From Erpobdella octoculata (taxonomy: Eukaryota; Annelida; Clitellata; Hirudinida; Erpobdellidae), in contig OZ022246.1 of NCBI GenBank assembly GCA_963978895.1, forward strand, positions 3,581,955 to 3,645,954: a stretch of 64,000 nt of DNA. The letters run 5' to 3'. Both the position numbers and the translations under genes were made by a program. Each line of letters opens with the position of its first letter. The first letter of the stretch is position 1. The notes beneath the pieces are model-generated. The model was not told the DNA's origin. It searched no databases and was given only the letters and a program-made list of their open reading frames with translations. Shown piece after piece: positions 10,560 through 27,439 of the stretch.

Positions 10560-11957
10560 GTCATCTGTCTTCTTCTTTTTTTCTTCACTCCAGCTCCTCA
10601 AATTTTCCTGTAGATTTGGTCCAGATAGTTTTGACCAACATCTATTGTATTTCTTTTTTGTTCTAATGGACAGTTTTGTTTTCAGTCTCATAGTAAATAT
10701 TAAGATTTCTTTTTTAAAACAGGAAGCAAGCTACTACTATAAACAAAGTTCTTGCAATTCTGTGTTTTTTTTAACTTTTAGTAAACTTCACAGCTAACCA
10801 TCCAAGTCATCTAGTTCAGTATTATCTACTAGAGGGAAGATGAAGCTCTCTCTCTAAGTGGAAATGACTTGTGGTCGGTGTACAAAAGATGTTTAAATTA
10901 TTTTTCTGGACACCCGCGTGTCATCCAATCAGTTCCCGTGGTCGCAGTTTTCAAACATGGTCGGTTGGGTAAAAAGGCTTCGTCTTAAGCAAGCAGAAGA
11001 AGCAGAAGATCTGTCAGTTGTTTCCTAGTTTTCATGACTTCCTTTTCTCAATCAATTTCCTTTCTTGTAGCTGGCGATTTTTGTGTGTGTGTGTGTGGAA
11101 GCAACAGTGAATCAATCAATATCGTGACATTCCAGACAATAACCATTTTTAATTTTCATTTCATTTTGACGAACTTTTTTTTCGGTTACTATTCGTAGTC
11201 GGCTTTCATTGTAAATTACAATCGGTCGCTGTACAATCGATCCTTCATCGTTGATGATCATCTCGATTTTCAAGTCATGTTTTTGTTTTAGTGAAACTTA
11301 TAACTTTTTTTTTATTTATTTAATTAGCAACAAGCGAGAGCAGAAATCGGCACAGACGTTGTTATAATTATATTATACAATTATAATTATTATGTCGACC
11401 TTCCTCTACAAAGAATTCTTGTTTTGTTGTCTTTTTGGAATTTTTTTTTTTTTATTGAATCCGGGATCACACGATCAGAGTGTTTCTGGGAAAAATCTTT
11501 TTCAATAGTTTTATATGCATATTATGCATGCGTTAAGTGGCCAGGGCAACATTGAGAGAACGAAGCACTAATGCCCTTCAGAATTTCGTACAATTAATAA
11601 AAGGAAGTGGTTATTCGTATTAATTTTGCTGATGCAAAATCAAACCGCTTAAAAGAGAAGTCAAATGACAAAAACAATTTTTGTGATTATCCACCAACTT
11701 CACTGGCAAATTGAATTGAGATGAGCTGGCAGCTCTGGCTTTCTTAAAGTGTCTCAACGGGATGGCTCCCACATATCTTCCATTCAACAAGGGCACGGAA
11801 TCACGACTGAAAAAGACTGATCATCATCGTCGTCGTCGTCATCATCATCATCATCGTCGTCGTCACTTTTGCGGCGACAGTTGAATCGGCCAATACCGAT
11901 TTTGAAACGGCTGATACCGATTATCAGCAAAATGGCTGATAATCAGCCGATAACATA
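10560..11957 (+). other. Probable BAZ2-like 3' UTR and gene-free flank
   Basis: No coding exon is visible. An AATAAA at 11596-11601 could serve as a polyadenylation signal, giving a 3' UTR of about 1 kb; shorter ends are equally possible. A (TCATCG)-type simple repeat lies at 11820-11868, and a pair of GGCTGATAATCAGCC-like palindromes lies at about 11905-11950. Confidence 0.35.
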
Positions 11958-12149
11958 CCAATTATCGGGGGAATGGACATTTCCCCCCCAGACAATTCCC
12001 TCCCCCGGATATTTCACCCCCGGACGTTTTCCCCCGGGGTAGAGTTAGAGTTCAGGTTTTTCTAACAAACAAAAACATACTTAAAAAAAAATTTAACATT
12101 TATTGTTTATATTTAATCGAATATTATTAATTGAATAGAGTGTTTGGGT

Positions 12150-12371
12150 TCAGCCGTAAGAGAAAAAAAGGTTAGGGCTAGCATCCCACTTGTTGCTTCG
12201 TTAGGGTTAGGGTTAGCATCCCACTAGTTACTTCGTTAGGGCTAGGGCTAGAATCCCACTAGTTATTTCGTTAGGGTTAGGGCTAGGGCTAGCATCCCAC
12301 TAGTTACTTCGTTAGGGTTAGGGCTAGGACTAGCATCCCACTGGTTACTTCGTTAGGGTTAGGGTTAGGGA
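12150..12371. repeat. TTAGGG-containing interstitial tandem repeat, left block
   Basis: Units of roughly 40-55 bp join one to three GTTAGGG or GCTAGGG copies to AGCATCCCACTAGTTACTTC. The hexamer is the common animal telomere repeat, but the intervening 20-bp word shows this is an interstitial satellite and not a chromosome end. Confidence 0.85.
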
Positions 12372-13534
12372 CAGAGGCGTGGATTCAGCAAAATGTTGAG
12401 GGGGGCGAAGATTTTTTAACTTCAACCCAGAGAAACTTCAAACAAAAATGGTTATCCCAATATACATTTGTATGTTGTATTTTCATGTAAATCATCATAT
12501 TAGTTAAAAAAAACAGTTTAAAAAAGTTTACTTTTATTGAATACTGAATTGAATGCAGACATAAAAGCGTTTAAATTATGAATGTAACAAAGGGTATCGA
12601 CGTTCTTTCATTTCTACTAAGTTGTCCACTGAATCATCAAGATCAAATAGACTAAAAGTATTAATAAAAAATTGGAAAATAATAGCAGAGATTTAACTAA
12701 TTGGATATTAATCAACAAGTATGATAAATATTGCTTTCATCAACTAATTTAAATACTCAATCGTGTGTGAGCTAATAAAAATAATTTAAAATGAATTGAA
12801 AAAATCTCGGTACGAAAGCTCAAGCAACCGGGTAGGATAAGAATATGCTAATTGTTCGTCAAGCTAGGACAGATAAACGAGTTTAAATTTCATACGAGTT
12901 CGATCGGATGGACCGAAAGTAAGCAATTAATCAATCAATCAATCGATTAAATTTCTATAGCGCTATTTCCTTGGCGTTCAATAGCGCTCGGACACGAACT
13001 TATTAAACAGATAAGTTTTAAACCTCCGAAGGAAAACAGCGAGAGAAGTAGATTTAGTAAGAGAAGTAGGAAGAGAGTTCCAGAGAAAGGAACCAGAGTA
13101 GGAAAAAGAGCGTTTAGGAAAAGAATGCTTAATAGAAAAGATACGAAAGTGGCTAAGAGAGAAAGATCGAAGACCAGACTTAGGAGGGATTTGTATTAAG
13201 TTAGTTTGGTAGAATGGAGAAGAGCAATTTTCAATTTTAAACATTAGTAAGCAAATTTTAAGCCAGTGAAGAAGAACAAAAGATGGAGAAATAATTATGA
13301 GAAAAGTAAGAAGTGCGAGAAACTAAGCACTAAAAGATTGAAAAATATTAGCAGTAGGCAGATTATAAGTATATATAATTCAACAAATTTGATAAATACT
13401 GTTTATATCAACTAATCTAAATACTAGTAAATACTCATTCATGGGTGAGCTAGAAAAGATATTTTTTTCTATTAGGTGGAAAAATCTTGAGGGGGGCCGT
13501 GGCCCCCCTCAGCCCCCCTCAATCCACGCCTCTG
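12372..13534. mobile_element. Non-autonomous hAT-type element with 8-bp target duplication
   Basis: Both ends carry the 14-bp inverted repeat CAGAGGCGTGGATT, perfect at 12372-12385 and 13521-13534. The element is flanked on both sides by GTTAGGGA (12364-12371 and 13535-13542), an exact 8-bp target duplication as made by hAT transposases. CAGNG ends also fit hAT. The 1,163-bp interior has no transposase; it contains a LINE fragment. A second inverted G/C block (GAGGGGGGC and GCCCCCCTC) lies just inside the right end. The insertion target is the TTAGGG-type satellite. Confidence 0.9.
12926..13300 (-). pseudogene. LINE reverse-transcriptase 3' fragment inside the hAT element
   Basis: The minus-strand frame 12978-13244 reads FSYSGSFLWNSLPTSLT and then SLAVFLRRFKTYLF. 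This is the C-terminal tail seen after the reverse transcriptase in many non-LTR elements (pattern SFS..WNSLP..L.....FK..LF). It is followed by AGCGCTAT-type 3' sequence and a short (ATTG)n tail at about 12926-12945. The element is strongly 5' truncated, as LINE insertions often are. The clade cannot be named from this fragment. Confidence 0.65.
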
Positions 13535-13689
13535 GTTAGGGATTTCCCCCCTGATTTTCAAAATTTGAAATTTTTTACTTAGAGTTTACTATATATTTTT
13601 TTAATTTTAACTTTACTTAACCTAGTGATGATTCAATGCGTATTGGAATATTATTAATTGAATAGAGTGTTTGGCATGCAGCCGTAAGA

Positions 13690-14410
13690 GAAAAAAAGGG
13701 TTAGGGTTAGCGCTAGGGCTAGCACCCCACTTCTTACTTCGTTAGGGTTAGCATGTCACTTGTTACTTCGTTAGGGTTAGCATCCCACTAGTTACCTCGT
13801 TAGGGTTAGGGTTAACATCCCGCTAATTACTTCGTTAGGGTAAGGGCTAGCATCTCACTAGTTTCTTCGTTAGGGCTAGGATTAAGGTTAGGGTTAGCAT
13901 TCCGTTAGTTAACTTCGTTAAGGTTAGGGTTAGCATCCCACTAGTTATTTCGTTAGGGTTAGGGTTAGGGTTACACTAGTTACTTCGTTAGGGTTAGGGT
14001 TAAGGCTAGGATTAGGGTTAGCATCCCACTAGTTACTTCGTTAGGGTAAGGGTTAGTGTTTAGGGTTAGGGTTAGCATCCCGCTAGTTACTTCGTTAGGG
14101 TTAGGGTTAGCATCCCACTAGTTAATTCGTTAGGGTTAGGGTTAGCACTAGTTACTTCGTTAGGGCTAGGGCTAGGATTCAATTAATTCCGCTAGTTACT
14201 TCATTAGGGTTAGGGTTAGCATCCCACTAGTTACTTCGTTAGGGTTAGAGTTTAAGGTTAGGGTTAGCATCCCGTTTGTTACTTTGTTAGGGTTAGGGTT
14301 ATGGTTATGGTTAGGGTTTAGGGTTAGGGTTTAGGGGTAGGGTTAGCATCCCGCTTGTTACTTCGTTATGGTTAGGGTTAGGGTTAGCATCCCACTAGCT
14401 ACTTTGTTCA
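13690..14410. repeat. TTAGGG-containing interstitial tandem repeat, right block
   Basis: About 15-17 copies of the same unit as the left block (GTTAGGGTTAGCATCCCACT, then AGTTACTTC), with variable numbers of TTAGGG. The two blocks were one array before the hAT insertion or share an origin within the surrounding element. Confidence 0.85.
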
Positions 14411-14652
14411 CAAGCAGTTAAGCAAGGGCATCCAACATTCTCTTTATAAGCTTTTGACACCCCCAGCCCCTGCACCTAAACATGAAAGAAACTCTTGCAA
14501 AACCACAAATTCATACTGCTTCGTTATTTTATTTATTTCATCTGTCAGAGAAAACGTCATGTCATGGAAAAAAATCTTACAATAGGAGAGAAATGTCCGG
14601 GTCCGGGGTAGAAAACGTGCGGGGGGAAATGTCTTACATTCAATTATTGGTA

Positions 14653-17156
14653 CACCGCTAGAAAAAACCGTATTTGCTTGTTGATTGTCATAACTTATGA
14701 TTGGTTTTCTTTGAAAAAACATTTTTAAAGTTATGTTAGAGTTTTATTCATCTTTAAATTAATTTTGACCAAACAACTTGATTTCATGAATAACCAAGTA
14801 AAAAGTGAAATTTAAAAAATACTTTTTTTATAAACCAGACTCTTACGATTACCGGAGGGGGGATAGGCTACTTGTAGGTACTTTTTCAAAATATTTTTTA
14901 AAACTTATAATTAAAAAAAATTTTTTGGTAAGTTCTTGGGAGGGGACAATGTACCCTCCTGTTTCCCAGACATTTCCAAAATTTCCTACAATTTCTTTCT
15001 TTTAAAATTTTTTTTGGAAAGTTTTTTGGGGCCCGCTGACCCCCCCCCCCAAGATGACGCTCCTGAATTTGTATAGTATCTTCACTCAATATGTTTTCTA
15101 AAACGTCTTTTACTTTTATGAAAAAAATGTTCATGAAAAATCCTTGGCACCTCCCTTTCCCCAAATGACGCCCCTGGATTCGTGTTTTGTCCTCAAGAGT
15201 ACGTTCACGTGCAAAATTATGGGAAGCGGTCGAAAAATCGATTACAAACAAACATACAAACAAACATCAGGTGAAGCTAATAGAAGCGCCGTAAAATCAA
15301 GATCGTTTGTTACCCTTTTCGATAATTAATTGGTGGATAGATTTTGAGAATACAAACTCGCCTACATAATGGCCGATTCCCACACTAATCCATCCGTTGC
15401 CTCGTCCCTGTTATTCTGCTTCCCACGCTCAGCCGGGCGTTGGCAGCATAACTTTTAGTAACTTGACTTTTATTGGTCCTAGCCAGTATTTTGTGGTCTG
15501 AAAAGTGAAAACGAAATCAAACTTTGATGTAATTGTGTACCGCTATTTCGTCATGTTCAGGTTTAGTTTAATTTATGATAGTGGGCTTGGTAGATGAAAG
15601 CGCGGTGCTAGGATTTTCTGGGGGGGGGGGGGGGAATGATGTATACATTTTTGATCAGCAGTCTTCCAGGCACATTATTTGGGGAGACACCGGAGTCAGG
15701 CTAGTTCCTTCTTGAATTAAGCAAAATTTTGAATGTGGCATCCACGTCTACGGCACTGTTTATATCTAGAACCTTGGTTTGGCTTCTCTTCTGGTACTTT
15801 CAGTACTTTGGTAATGTTCTGCCAATACTACGACCTCCTAGCTTGTGGATGAGTAATTATATATGACTCTATGGCAGCACTTCGGTAGATCAAATAGGAT
15901 TTTTTTGGCTTTTGGTGACGTATTGAGAGTTAAACCCTCGCGTAGTATCAATGCAATTTGAAGAATTTCATTCCCGTCGTTCTAGTTCGTCTACGAGTCA
16001 GCATTGTTCTGCTTGAGACGGTGACAGACGACAAATCTGTTTTCTTAAAATTATATTTTTAGAAAGCTACAAAAAATGTAAACATTAATATTTTCTAATT
16101 CTTAAATTTGTACTGCACGTGTATATAAATACTTGAGCTTATCCATATAGCCCCTCTTGAACGGTATTAATAGGTACCCTAATCTTAAAAAGAAAGAAAA
16201 AAATCTAAAACTGATTAAGCGGCTAGTAGAGAGGCGAGTGGATGGGAGATTGAATAAGGGGATGGTGAAATGAATTGAATGCATTTTGTTGGGGCTGATT
16301 GATGAGTTAGCATGAAATGTGAATATTTAAATATTTAGTAACTTGTCTCTCATTCAGTTCCAGTAATATTATATGATGATTAACGACAGTTGAATAAATT
16401 ACCTTATTGTTAAAACAAATATTTAACTTAATTTAACTGCCATTAGCTACGCTGGTAATGAACCGAAGAGGGAATAGCTAAACGACTTCTTCATACAAAC
16501 GTCGACTCATGGGGCGTCGTCGTGACTGAAATAAAAATACTGAACGCTAAAAAGTAAACAACTAGTGTGTCGGCTTAAGTCGGCTAGTGAGCTCGCGCCG
16601 CGTGGTGGCTGTCAAAAGTATGTCTCCAAAACGTGCTTGAAAGTAACTCTGGACAGCTACTGTTTCTTCTAGTTTCTTGTATGCGTTGGGTCATCGTAAG
16701 CTTTGCTATTAATCATATCGTTGACAATATTGCCTTATGGACTTATTCGTATAGTAGAATGCCTGAACTTGTTGGTTTACATTAGAATGATATTACATGC
16801 ACTGGGACGGAGCTAAATAAATGGTGATTCAATGAAGTCTTACTAGTTACTTATTAAAGTGAGTTTTCAGACTTAATCAAAGAAATCTTTTTAAATATTG
16901 ATAAAATTTCACTTTTTTCTATTAAGCTTTGTTGTTTTTTGAGTTGTTACGGTGTAAATTAATTTTGTATATTACGTTCATTGCTTGCGTGAGGAAGCGG
17001 AAGTGGAAGATAAGACAATCGGTGACGAGACAGAGAGTTGTTGAGAAATGTGACTTCAAAAAATATTCATAAATATTGATTTTTGATTAAATTTACACAA
17101 CTTCAGTAAGTTGTAATTAATGTTTTGTGCTTGTTCGGTTTTACTGAGAAATTGTA
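14653..17156. other. Gene-free stretch with scattered transposon-end motifs
   Basis: I see no supportable exon. Two same-orientation ends reading CAGGAGCGTCATCTTGGGG (minus, about 15049-15067) and CAGGGGCGTCATTTGGGG (minus, about 15159-15176) look like hAT-type termini. A G-homopolymer sits at 15620-15634. Confidence 0.3.
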
Positions 17157-19711
17157 TTTTAGAATTATTGGAGATTTTAGAATTATTGGAGATTTTAGAA
17201 TTATTGGAGATTTTAGAATTATTGGAGATTTTAGAATTATTGGAGATTTTAGAATTATTGGAGATTTTAGAATTATTGGAGATTTTAGAATTATTGGAGA
17301 TTTTAGAATTATTGGAGATTTTAGAATTATTGGAGATTTTAGAATTATTGGAGATTTTAGAATTATTGGAGATTTTAGAATTATTGGAGATTTTAGAATT
17401 ATTGGAGATTTTAGAATTATTGGAGATTTTAGAATTATTGGAGATTTTAGAATTATTGGAGATTTTAGAATTATTGGAGATTTTAGAATTATTGGAGATT
17501 TTAGAATTATTGGAGATTTTAGAATTATTGGAGATTTTAGAATTATTGGAGATTTTAGAATTATTGGAGATTTTAGAATTATTGGAGATTTTAGAATTAT
17601 TGGAGATTTTAGAATTATTGGAGATTTTAGAATTATTGGAGATTTTAGAATTATTGGAGATTTTAGAATTATTGGAGATTTTAGAATTATTGGAGATTTT
17701 AGAATTATTGGAGATTTTAGAATTATTGGAGATTTTAGAATTATTGGAGATTTTAGAATTATTGGAGATTTTAGAATTATTGGAGATTTTAGAATTATTG
17801 GAGATTTTAGAATTATTGGAGATTTTAGAATTATTGGAGATTTTAGAATTATTGGAGATTTTAGAATTATTGGAGATTTTAGAATTATTGGAGATTTTAG
17901 AATTATTGGAGATTTTAGAATTATTGGAGATTTTAGAATTATTGGAGATTTTAGAATTATTGGAGATTTTAGAATTATTGGAGATTTTAGAATTATTGGA
18001 GATTTTAGAATTATTGGAGATTTTAGAATTATTGGAGATTTTAGAATTATTGGAGATTTTAGAATTATTGGAGATTTTAGAATTATTGGAGATTTTAGAA
18101 TTATTGGAGATTTTAGAATTATTGGAGATTTTAGAATTATTGGAGATTTTAGAATTATTGGAGATTTTAGAATTATTGGAGATTTTAGAATTATTGGAGA
18201 TTTTAGAATTATTGGAGATTTTAGAATTATTGGAGATTTTAGAATTATTGGAGATTTTAGAATTATTGGAGATTTTAGAATTATTGGAGATTTTAGAATT
18301 ATTGGAGATTTTAGAATTATTGGAGATTTTAGAATTATTGGAGATTTTAGAATTATTGGAGATTTTAGAATTATTGGAGATTTTAGAATTATTGGAGATT
18401 TTAGAATTATTGGAGATTTTAGAATTATTGGAGATTTTAGAATTATTGGAGATTTTAGAATTATTGGAGATTTTAGAATTATTGGAGATTTTAGAATTAT
18501 TGGAGATTTTAGAATTATTGGAGATTTTAGAATTATTGGAGATTTTAGAATTATTGGAGATTTTAGAATTATTGGAGATTTTAGAATTATTGGAGATTTT
18601 AGAATTATTGGAGATTTTAGAATTATTGGAGATTTTAGAATTATTGGAGATTTTAGAATTATTGGAGATTTTAGAATTATTGGAGATTTTAGAATTATTG
18701 GAGATTTTAGAATTATTGGAGATTTTAGAATTATTGGAGATTTTAGAATTATTGGAGATTTTAGAATTATTGGAGATTTTAGAATTATTGGAGATTTTAG
18801 AATTATTGGAGATTTTAGAATTATTGGAGATTTTAGAATTATTGGAGATTTTAGAATTATTGGAGATTTTAGAATTATTGGAGATTTTAGAATTATTGGA
18901 GATTTTAGAATTATTGGAGATTTTAGAATTATTGGAGATTTTAGAATTATTGGAGATTTTAGAATTATTGGAGATTTTAGAATTATTGGAGATTTTAGAA
19001 TTATTGGAGATTTTAGAATTATTGGAGATTTTAGAATTATTGGAGATTTTAGAATTATTGGAGATTTTAGAATTATTGGAGATTTTAGAATTATTGGAGA
19101 TTTTAGAATTATTGGAGATTTTAGAATTATTGGAGATTTTAGAATTATTGGAGATTTTAGAATTATTGGAGATTTTAGAATTATTGGAGATTTTAGAATT
19201 ATTGGAGATTTTAGAATTATTGGAGATTTTAGAATTATTGGAGATTTTAGAATTATTGGAGATTTTAGAATTATTGGAGATTTTAGAATTATTGGAGATT
19301 TTAGAATTATTGGAGATTTTAGAATTATTGGAGATTTTAGAATTATTGGAGATTTTAGAATTATTGGAGATTTTAGAATTATTGGAGATTTTAGAATTAT
19401 TGGAGATTTTAGAATTATTGGAGATTTTAGAATTATTGGAGATTTTAGAATTATTGGAGATTTTAGAATTATTGGAGATTTTAGAATTATTGGAGATTTT
19501 AGAATTATTGGAGATTTTAGAATTATTGGAGATTTTAGAATTATTGGAGATTTTAGAATTATTGGAGATTTTAGAATTATTGGAGATTTTAGAATTATTG
19601 GAGATTTTAGAATTATTGGAGATTTTAGAATTATTGGAGATTTTAGAATTATTGGAGATTTTAGAATTATTGGAGATTTTAGAATTATTGGAGATTTTAG
19701 AATTATTGGAA
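17157..19711. repeat. 2.55-kb satellite of an 18-bp unit, ~142 copies, almost no variation
   Basis: ATTGGAGATTTTAGAATT repeats without visible substitutions or indels from end to end. Because 18 is a multiple of three, two plus frames and two minus frames stay open for 870 or more codons (LELLEI, RIIGDF, SNNSKI, PIILKS). These are consequences of periodicity, not genes. The homogeneity suggests recent expansion, gene conversion or an assembly-collapsed or extended array. Confidence 0.97.
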
Positions 19712-22745
<3,034 letters not shown>

Positions 22746-23789
22746 CGAATAAAATGACGAACGCAATTCCTTCAGCAACTTTCTTGCGGTTTTCATTTGA
22801 ATTGGTCAACATCTTTAACCTCGTTGATCAACTGATACTTAGCTTATTCTATCGTGACCAGTGCAGGCATGACCATCTTGAGAGTTCAGAGTCGAGCTGT
22901 GTAAGCCTGTTTGTATTTCAAGAAAATTTTACACCTCTCTAGAAGCTCAGTAGCAGATGGAAAAAAGTTTAAAAAAAATTACACAGAAGAACACGAGTAA
23001 ACGTATCATTTGTTGTTTGGTGGCTTTTCTGCAACGCCCGGGGGGGGGGGAGGGGCAGCCTCTGGGCGATAGTTGAAGTGAGCCCCGATAAAAATTGGAC
23101 GATTACTTCACAGCTCGATCTAGACAGACCATTTGGAGGTGTCGGTTGACTGGAAAGATAGGAAAAGGGAGTTTTTAGTTGATTATAAGAATATAAAGAA
23201 AAGAAACGAAAGACGATAATGTTGTTGGGAGAATCTTGTTTGGATCAGAGAAAGAATCGTCTTAAAAGGAAGCATTAATATTAGAGTACTGGTCGGGCGG
23301 CCGATTTTTTAAGGCCCACCTGATTAGTCATCAGAAGTTATTTAAAAAATGTTGCGTTTACGAGGTAAATTAGAAAAAAAAAACTTTCAATAAGGCATTC
23401 TTCCTTTTCTCCCTCAAGGCTTCAAATAACCGCCTACGAAAAATTGGCAAATCACCGACCAATAACAACATTATTGCTTGAATCTCCTCCATGGTCTTTT
23501 CTTCTTTACTTTCATTTATATGTTTCTTCTCGTCTTCTCTTTCCATCTTCATCCCTACATTCCCTTAAGCTTTTTTCAGTCCTGGTAAATAACGTTCGTC
23601 ATGGGAGCTCTAGCTCTCCTTCTGAAGGTTGTCGAAGATTGCCATACCGAGTTCTCATCTGAATTTCTTCACAAGCAGACGTTTTTACGTGATTCAACTT
23701 GCTCTCCTTGAAGGGATGATGATGATGATGATGAAATGATGGTGGTGATAATGATAAGAATATGTCCTTTTTAAATAAAATAAACTACA

Positions 23790-24164
<375 letters not shown>

Positions 24165-24563
24165 TTAATCTGTATTTATAATTAGTTTGCATCGTGATAC
24201 TAAAAAATTAATTCAGCTTATAAAAAGAACCAGTTAGGTAAAAAAAGGTTTTCCACAGAAAGAAACCTTTAAAAAAGGCTTAGTACTCTTAGTACCCATA
24301 GAAAGAAACCTTTTTTTCTTTTTTAGATGAAAAACCTTTCGCTACGTAACAATTTTAGCTCAGCATTATTGAACAGCTGCTTTCACGAATAATCCTATTT
24401 GTCACATCTGTCATCTGGTCGTTTTCTGGAAATTTCTGTGCTTGCCGGAATGAAGGCCTTCCGCTGCCTGGAAAGCAAGTCACGTTCACTTCAGCTCCGT
24501 TCAAGAGTGTTGGAGAAGATGAGAGAAAGAAGAAAACGGGAAAGAAACGGAGAGAATGAGAAA

Positions 24564-24564
24564 T

Positions 24565-24606
<42 letters not shown>

Positions 24607-24831
24607 GGAGGGAGGGAGGGAGAGAGAAGGGCGAAACGAAATGAGGAATGACCATGGGCACTTCGTTGGGAATGAAAATTTTCCCATTATAGGGTGGCTG
24701 TGCGCATGAGCGGAGGCGTGAGTTGGTGGCTGTGGAAATGAAGTGATAATGAAGTTCAGGGGAAAGAGAGCAAAAAAGGAAGAGAAAGAAAAGAAGAGAA
24801 AGAGAGAGTCTGAGAGAGAGAGAGAGAGGTG

Positions 24832-24922
<91 letters not shown>
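24564..24922. repeat. Two (GA)n tracts flanking a short unique segment
   Basis: GA/GGGA tracts lie at 24564-24627 and 24811-24922. The 180 bp between them is unique, with no exon signature. Confidence 0.9.
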
Positions 24923-24926
<4 letters not shown>

Positions 24927-26497
24927 ACAGAGGGAGAAAGAAAGAAACATAACGCAAGCAAGCAAAGAAAAGTAGAAACGTGAAGTCCAAAATAGAGAAA
25001 TCAACTTTCTATTAGCTCGTAAAGGATAATTTAGCAGTCAGATATAATTTATAAGCGTCACTGTCAATGAATAATAATGTCATACAGTGATGTCGCCGAT
25101 GTCACTCATTGTAAACCGACAAGACTGTAGTGTAAGGATACAATGAAGCTACATGTAATTCTGTACATTATTTTAGCAGTAAGCTTCATTTTACAGTATT
25201 TATAAAAATTATATTAATAATACCAAGCAATATAAAACCATCAATTGATGCTAAAAATGTAAAATGCGTTAAACATATTAGATGATACGTCTGAAAGACA
25301 AAATATGAAGATAGCAAAGAAGATATAAACAGATTTGATCTCTTAATGAATGTGATACTTTAAGCTATGGGTGTATGCTATAAATCATAGCTTTTTATCG
25401 CCGAATATATTTAATGGCTGTTTTTTAATCTGCAAATATATATAACGGTTGTTTACAGGAGTTATTTGAACGTTTTAATCTGATTTACAAAAAGCTTTGG
25501 AATGCTATCGAATTTGTAGGATTTTTGTTCTATTTATAAATGTAAATAACAACAAATGTACAATTTATTATTCTTATAATTGTAATATTATGTTTATCAG
25601 CGATAATACAATGTTTAACATTATGCAGAATAATGTTAATAAAAATCACTAAGATAATCTGTATATGATTCAAATTATTTTAATTAGCTACACAATTAAA
25701 ATAACCAAATCCCTATCGTGAATGAAGACTATAATAGTTTATAATACGTATCGAGGACTATAATGTCGTAAACGTTGTAACTGACTTGATGGGCTCTTTC
25801 AGAAGTTTTGTGGCCACTGAAGTCCAGCCTGGAGGTCCGAAGTTTTGGCGAATTCAATAGAAATTTAATAGATTTCAATGTACCGCGATATGCATGAGAC
25901 AAATTTCATCCCGATCGGATGAGAGGAGTTATGTCAAGTAAACTGAACTGCCATCAAAAATATCTCACTATCGGAACAACACAACACACGCGTTTATAAG
26001 AGTTTAGGAAAAAATTGAAAATATGCGAGATATCAATCAAAGTAAAGGAGTAACGTTTCGAAGCAAAACTGGTTAGTCTCGTGGTAAGTCTCGTGGTAAG
26101 TCTCGTGGTAAAAAACGATTTCTGAAGATGAAAAAGCAAGCATCAAAGCGGGAAAAATAAGCTTTCTGGAGAAATTTTTTATGGAACCAACAAATTAAAT
26201 TTTATTTCCATTTGGCCCAATTAAACATTAAATATTAATTACCCAACTGCAATTGATTTTTTTATTGATAAAAAACGAGAGATTTCTGCAGTGGTCTTCC
26301 ATCTTGTCACCAACGGGATCGAAGGACGCGCCCATGGGGGTCCCACTGACATCGGATGGTCCACCGGCTACCTCGGAATATCGAATTCTTTCGAGGCACG
26401 ACTGAGATGATGAGATATTCTGTAATTAAAAAAAATTGACGTCCATGCCGTGATGTAATGCATCGAGTCTGTTGTTATTATAATAAATAAATGCCAT

Positions 26498-26655
26498 AAG
26501 ACGATTGGAGGGTTTTAGAACTGGAGGGTTTTAGAACGAGAGGATTTTAGAACAAGGGGTTTTTAGAACGAGGTGGTTTTTAGAACTGGAGGGTTTTAGA
26601 ACAAGGGGGTTTTATAACGAAAGGGTTTTAGAACTTGAGGATTTTAGAACGTAAT
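26498..26655. repeat. Degenerate 14-16-bp tandem repeat
   Basis: Units of GAGGGTTTTAGAACT/G recur about ten times with substitutions. The shared word TTTTAGAA resembles the 18-bp satellite at 17157-19711. Confidence 0.75.
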
Positions 26656-26959
26656 CACCTCTGGGATAATAATAAGTAGTCTGGAAAATGAGATTTTTGG
26701 TGCAAAATGGAAAAAAAGAAGAACATGTAAAAGAATGAAAGCAGAAGAAGAGATGAAACGAAATGAAAATTAAGAAAAATATCGAAAAAGTTATTAAAAG
26801 AAAGAGGAAAAACGATATTGCTAATTAGCCGCATGGTTGTTGATCCGGTTATACGGCGAAACGAATTTCTGAAAGCTAATCCACAAAACCAGATGGCTTA
26901 AGCGAACATTTCCGGAGATTCCGTTCGAAATGTTGCCACATCTAGTCATCATCGTCCTC

Positions 26960-27430
<471 letters not shown>

Positions 27431-27439
27431 ACCTCAGCC

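Larger units (their letters stand above)
11958..14650. mobile_element. Candidate DNA transposon with ~30-bp imperfect TIRs and TA flanks
   Basis: The left edge CCAATTATCGGGGGAATG followed by GACATTTCCCCCC is mirrored on the right by CCAATAATTGAATGTAA followed by GACATTTCCCCCC (reverse complement). Both are flanked by TA (11956-11957 and 14651-14652), fitting a TA-duplicating superfamily. The body is TTAGGG-containing tandem repeats plus a nested hAT element. No transposase is present, so it would be non-autonomous. Confidence 0.5.

Noticed and set aside
12150..14410. True telomere
   Set aside because: TTAGGG copies are broken by a fixed ~20-bp word, lie between two gene regions, and sit inside inverted repeats.
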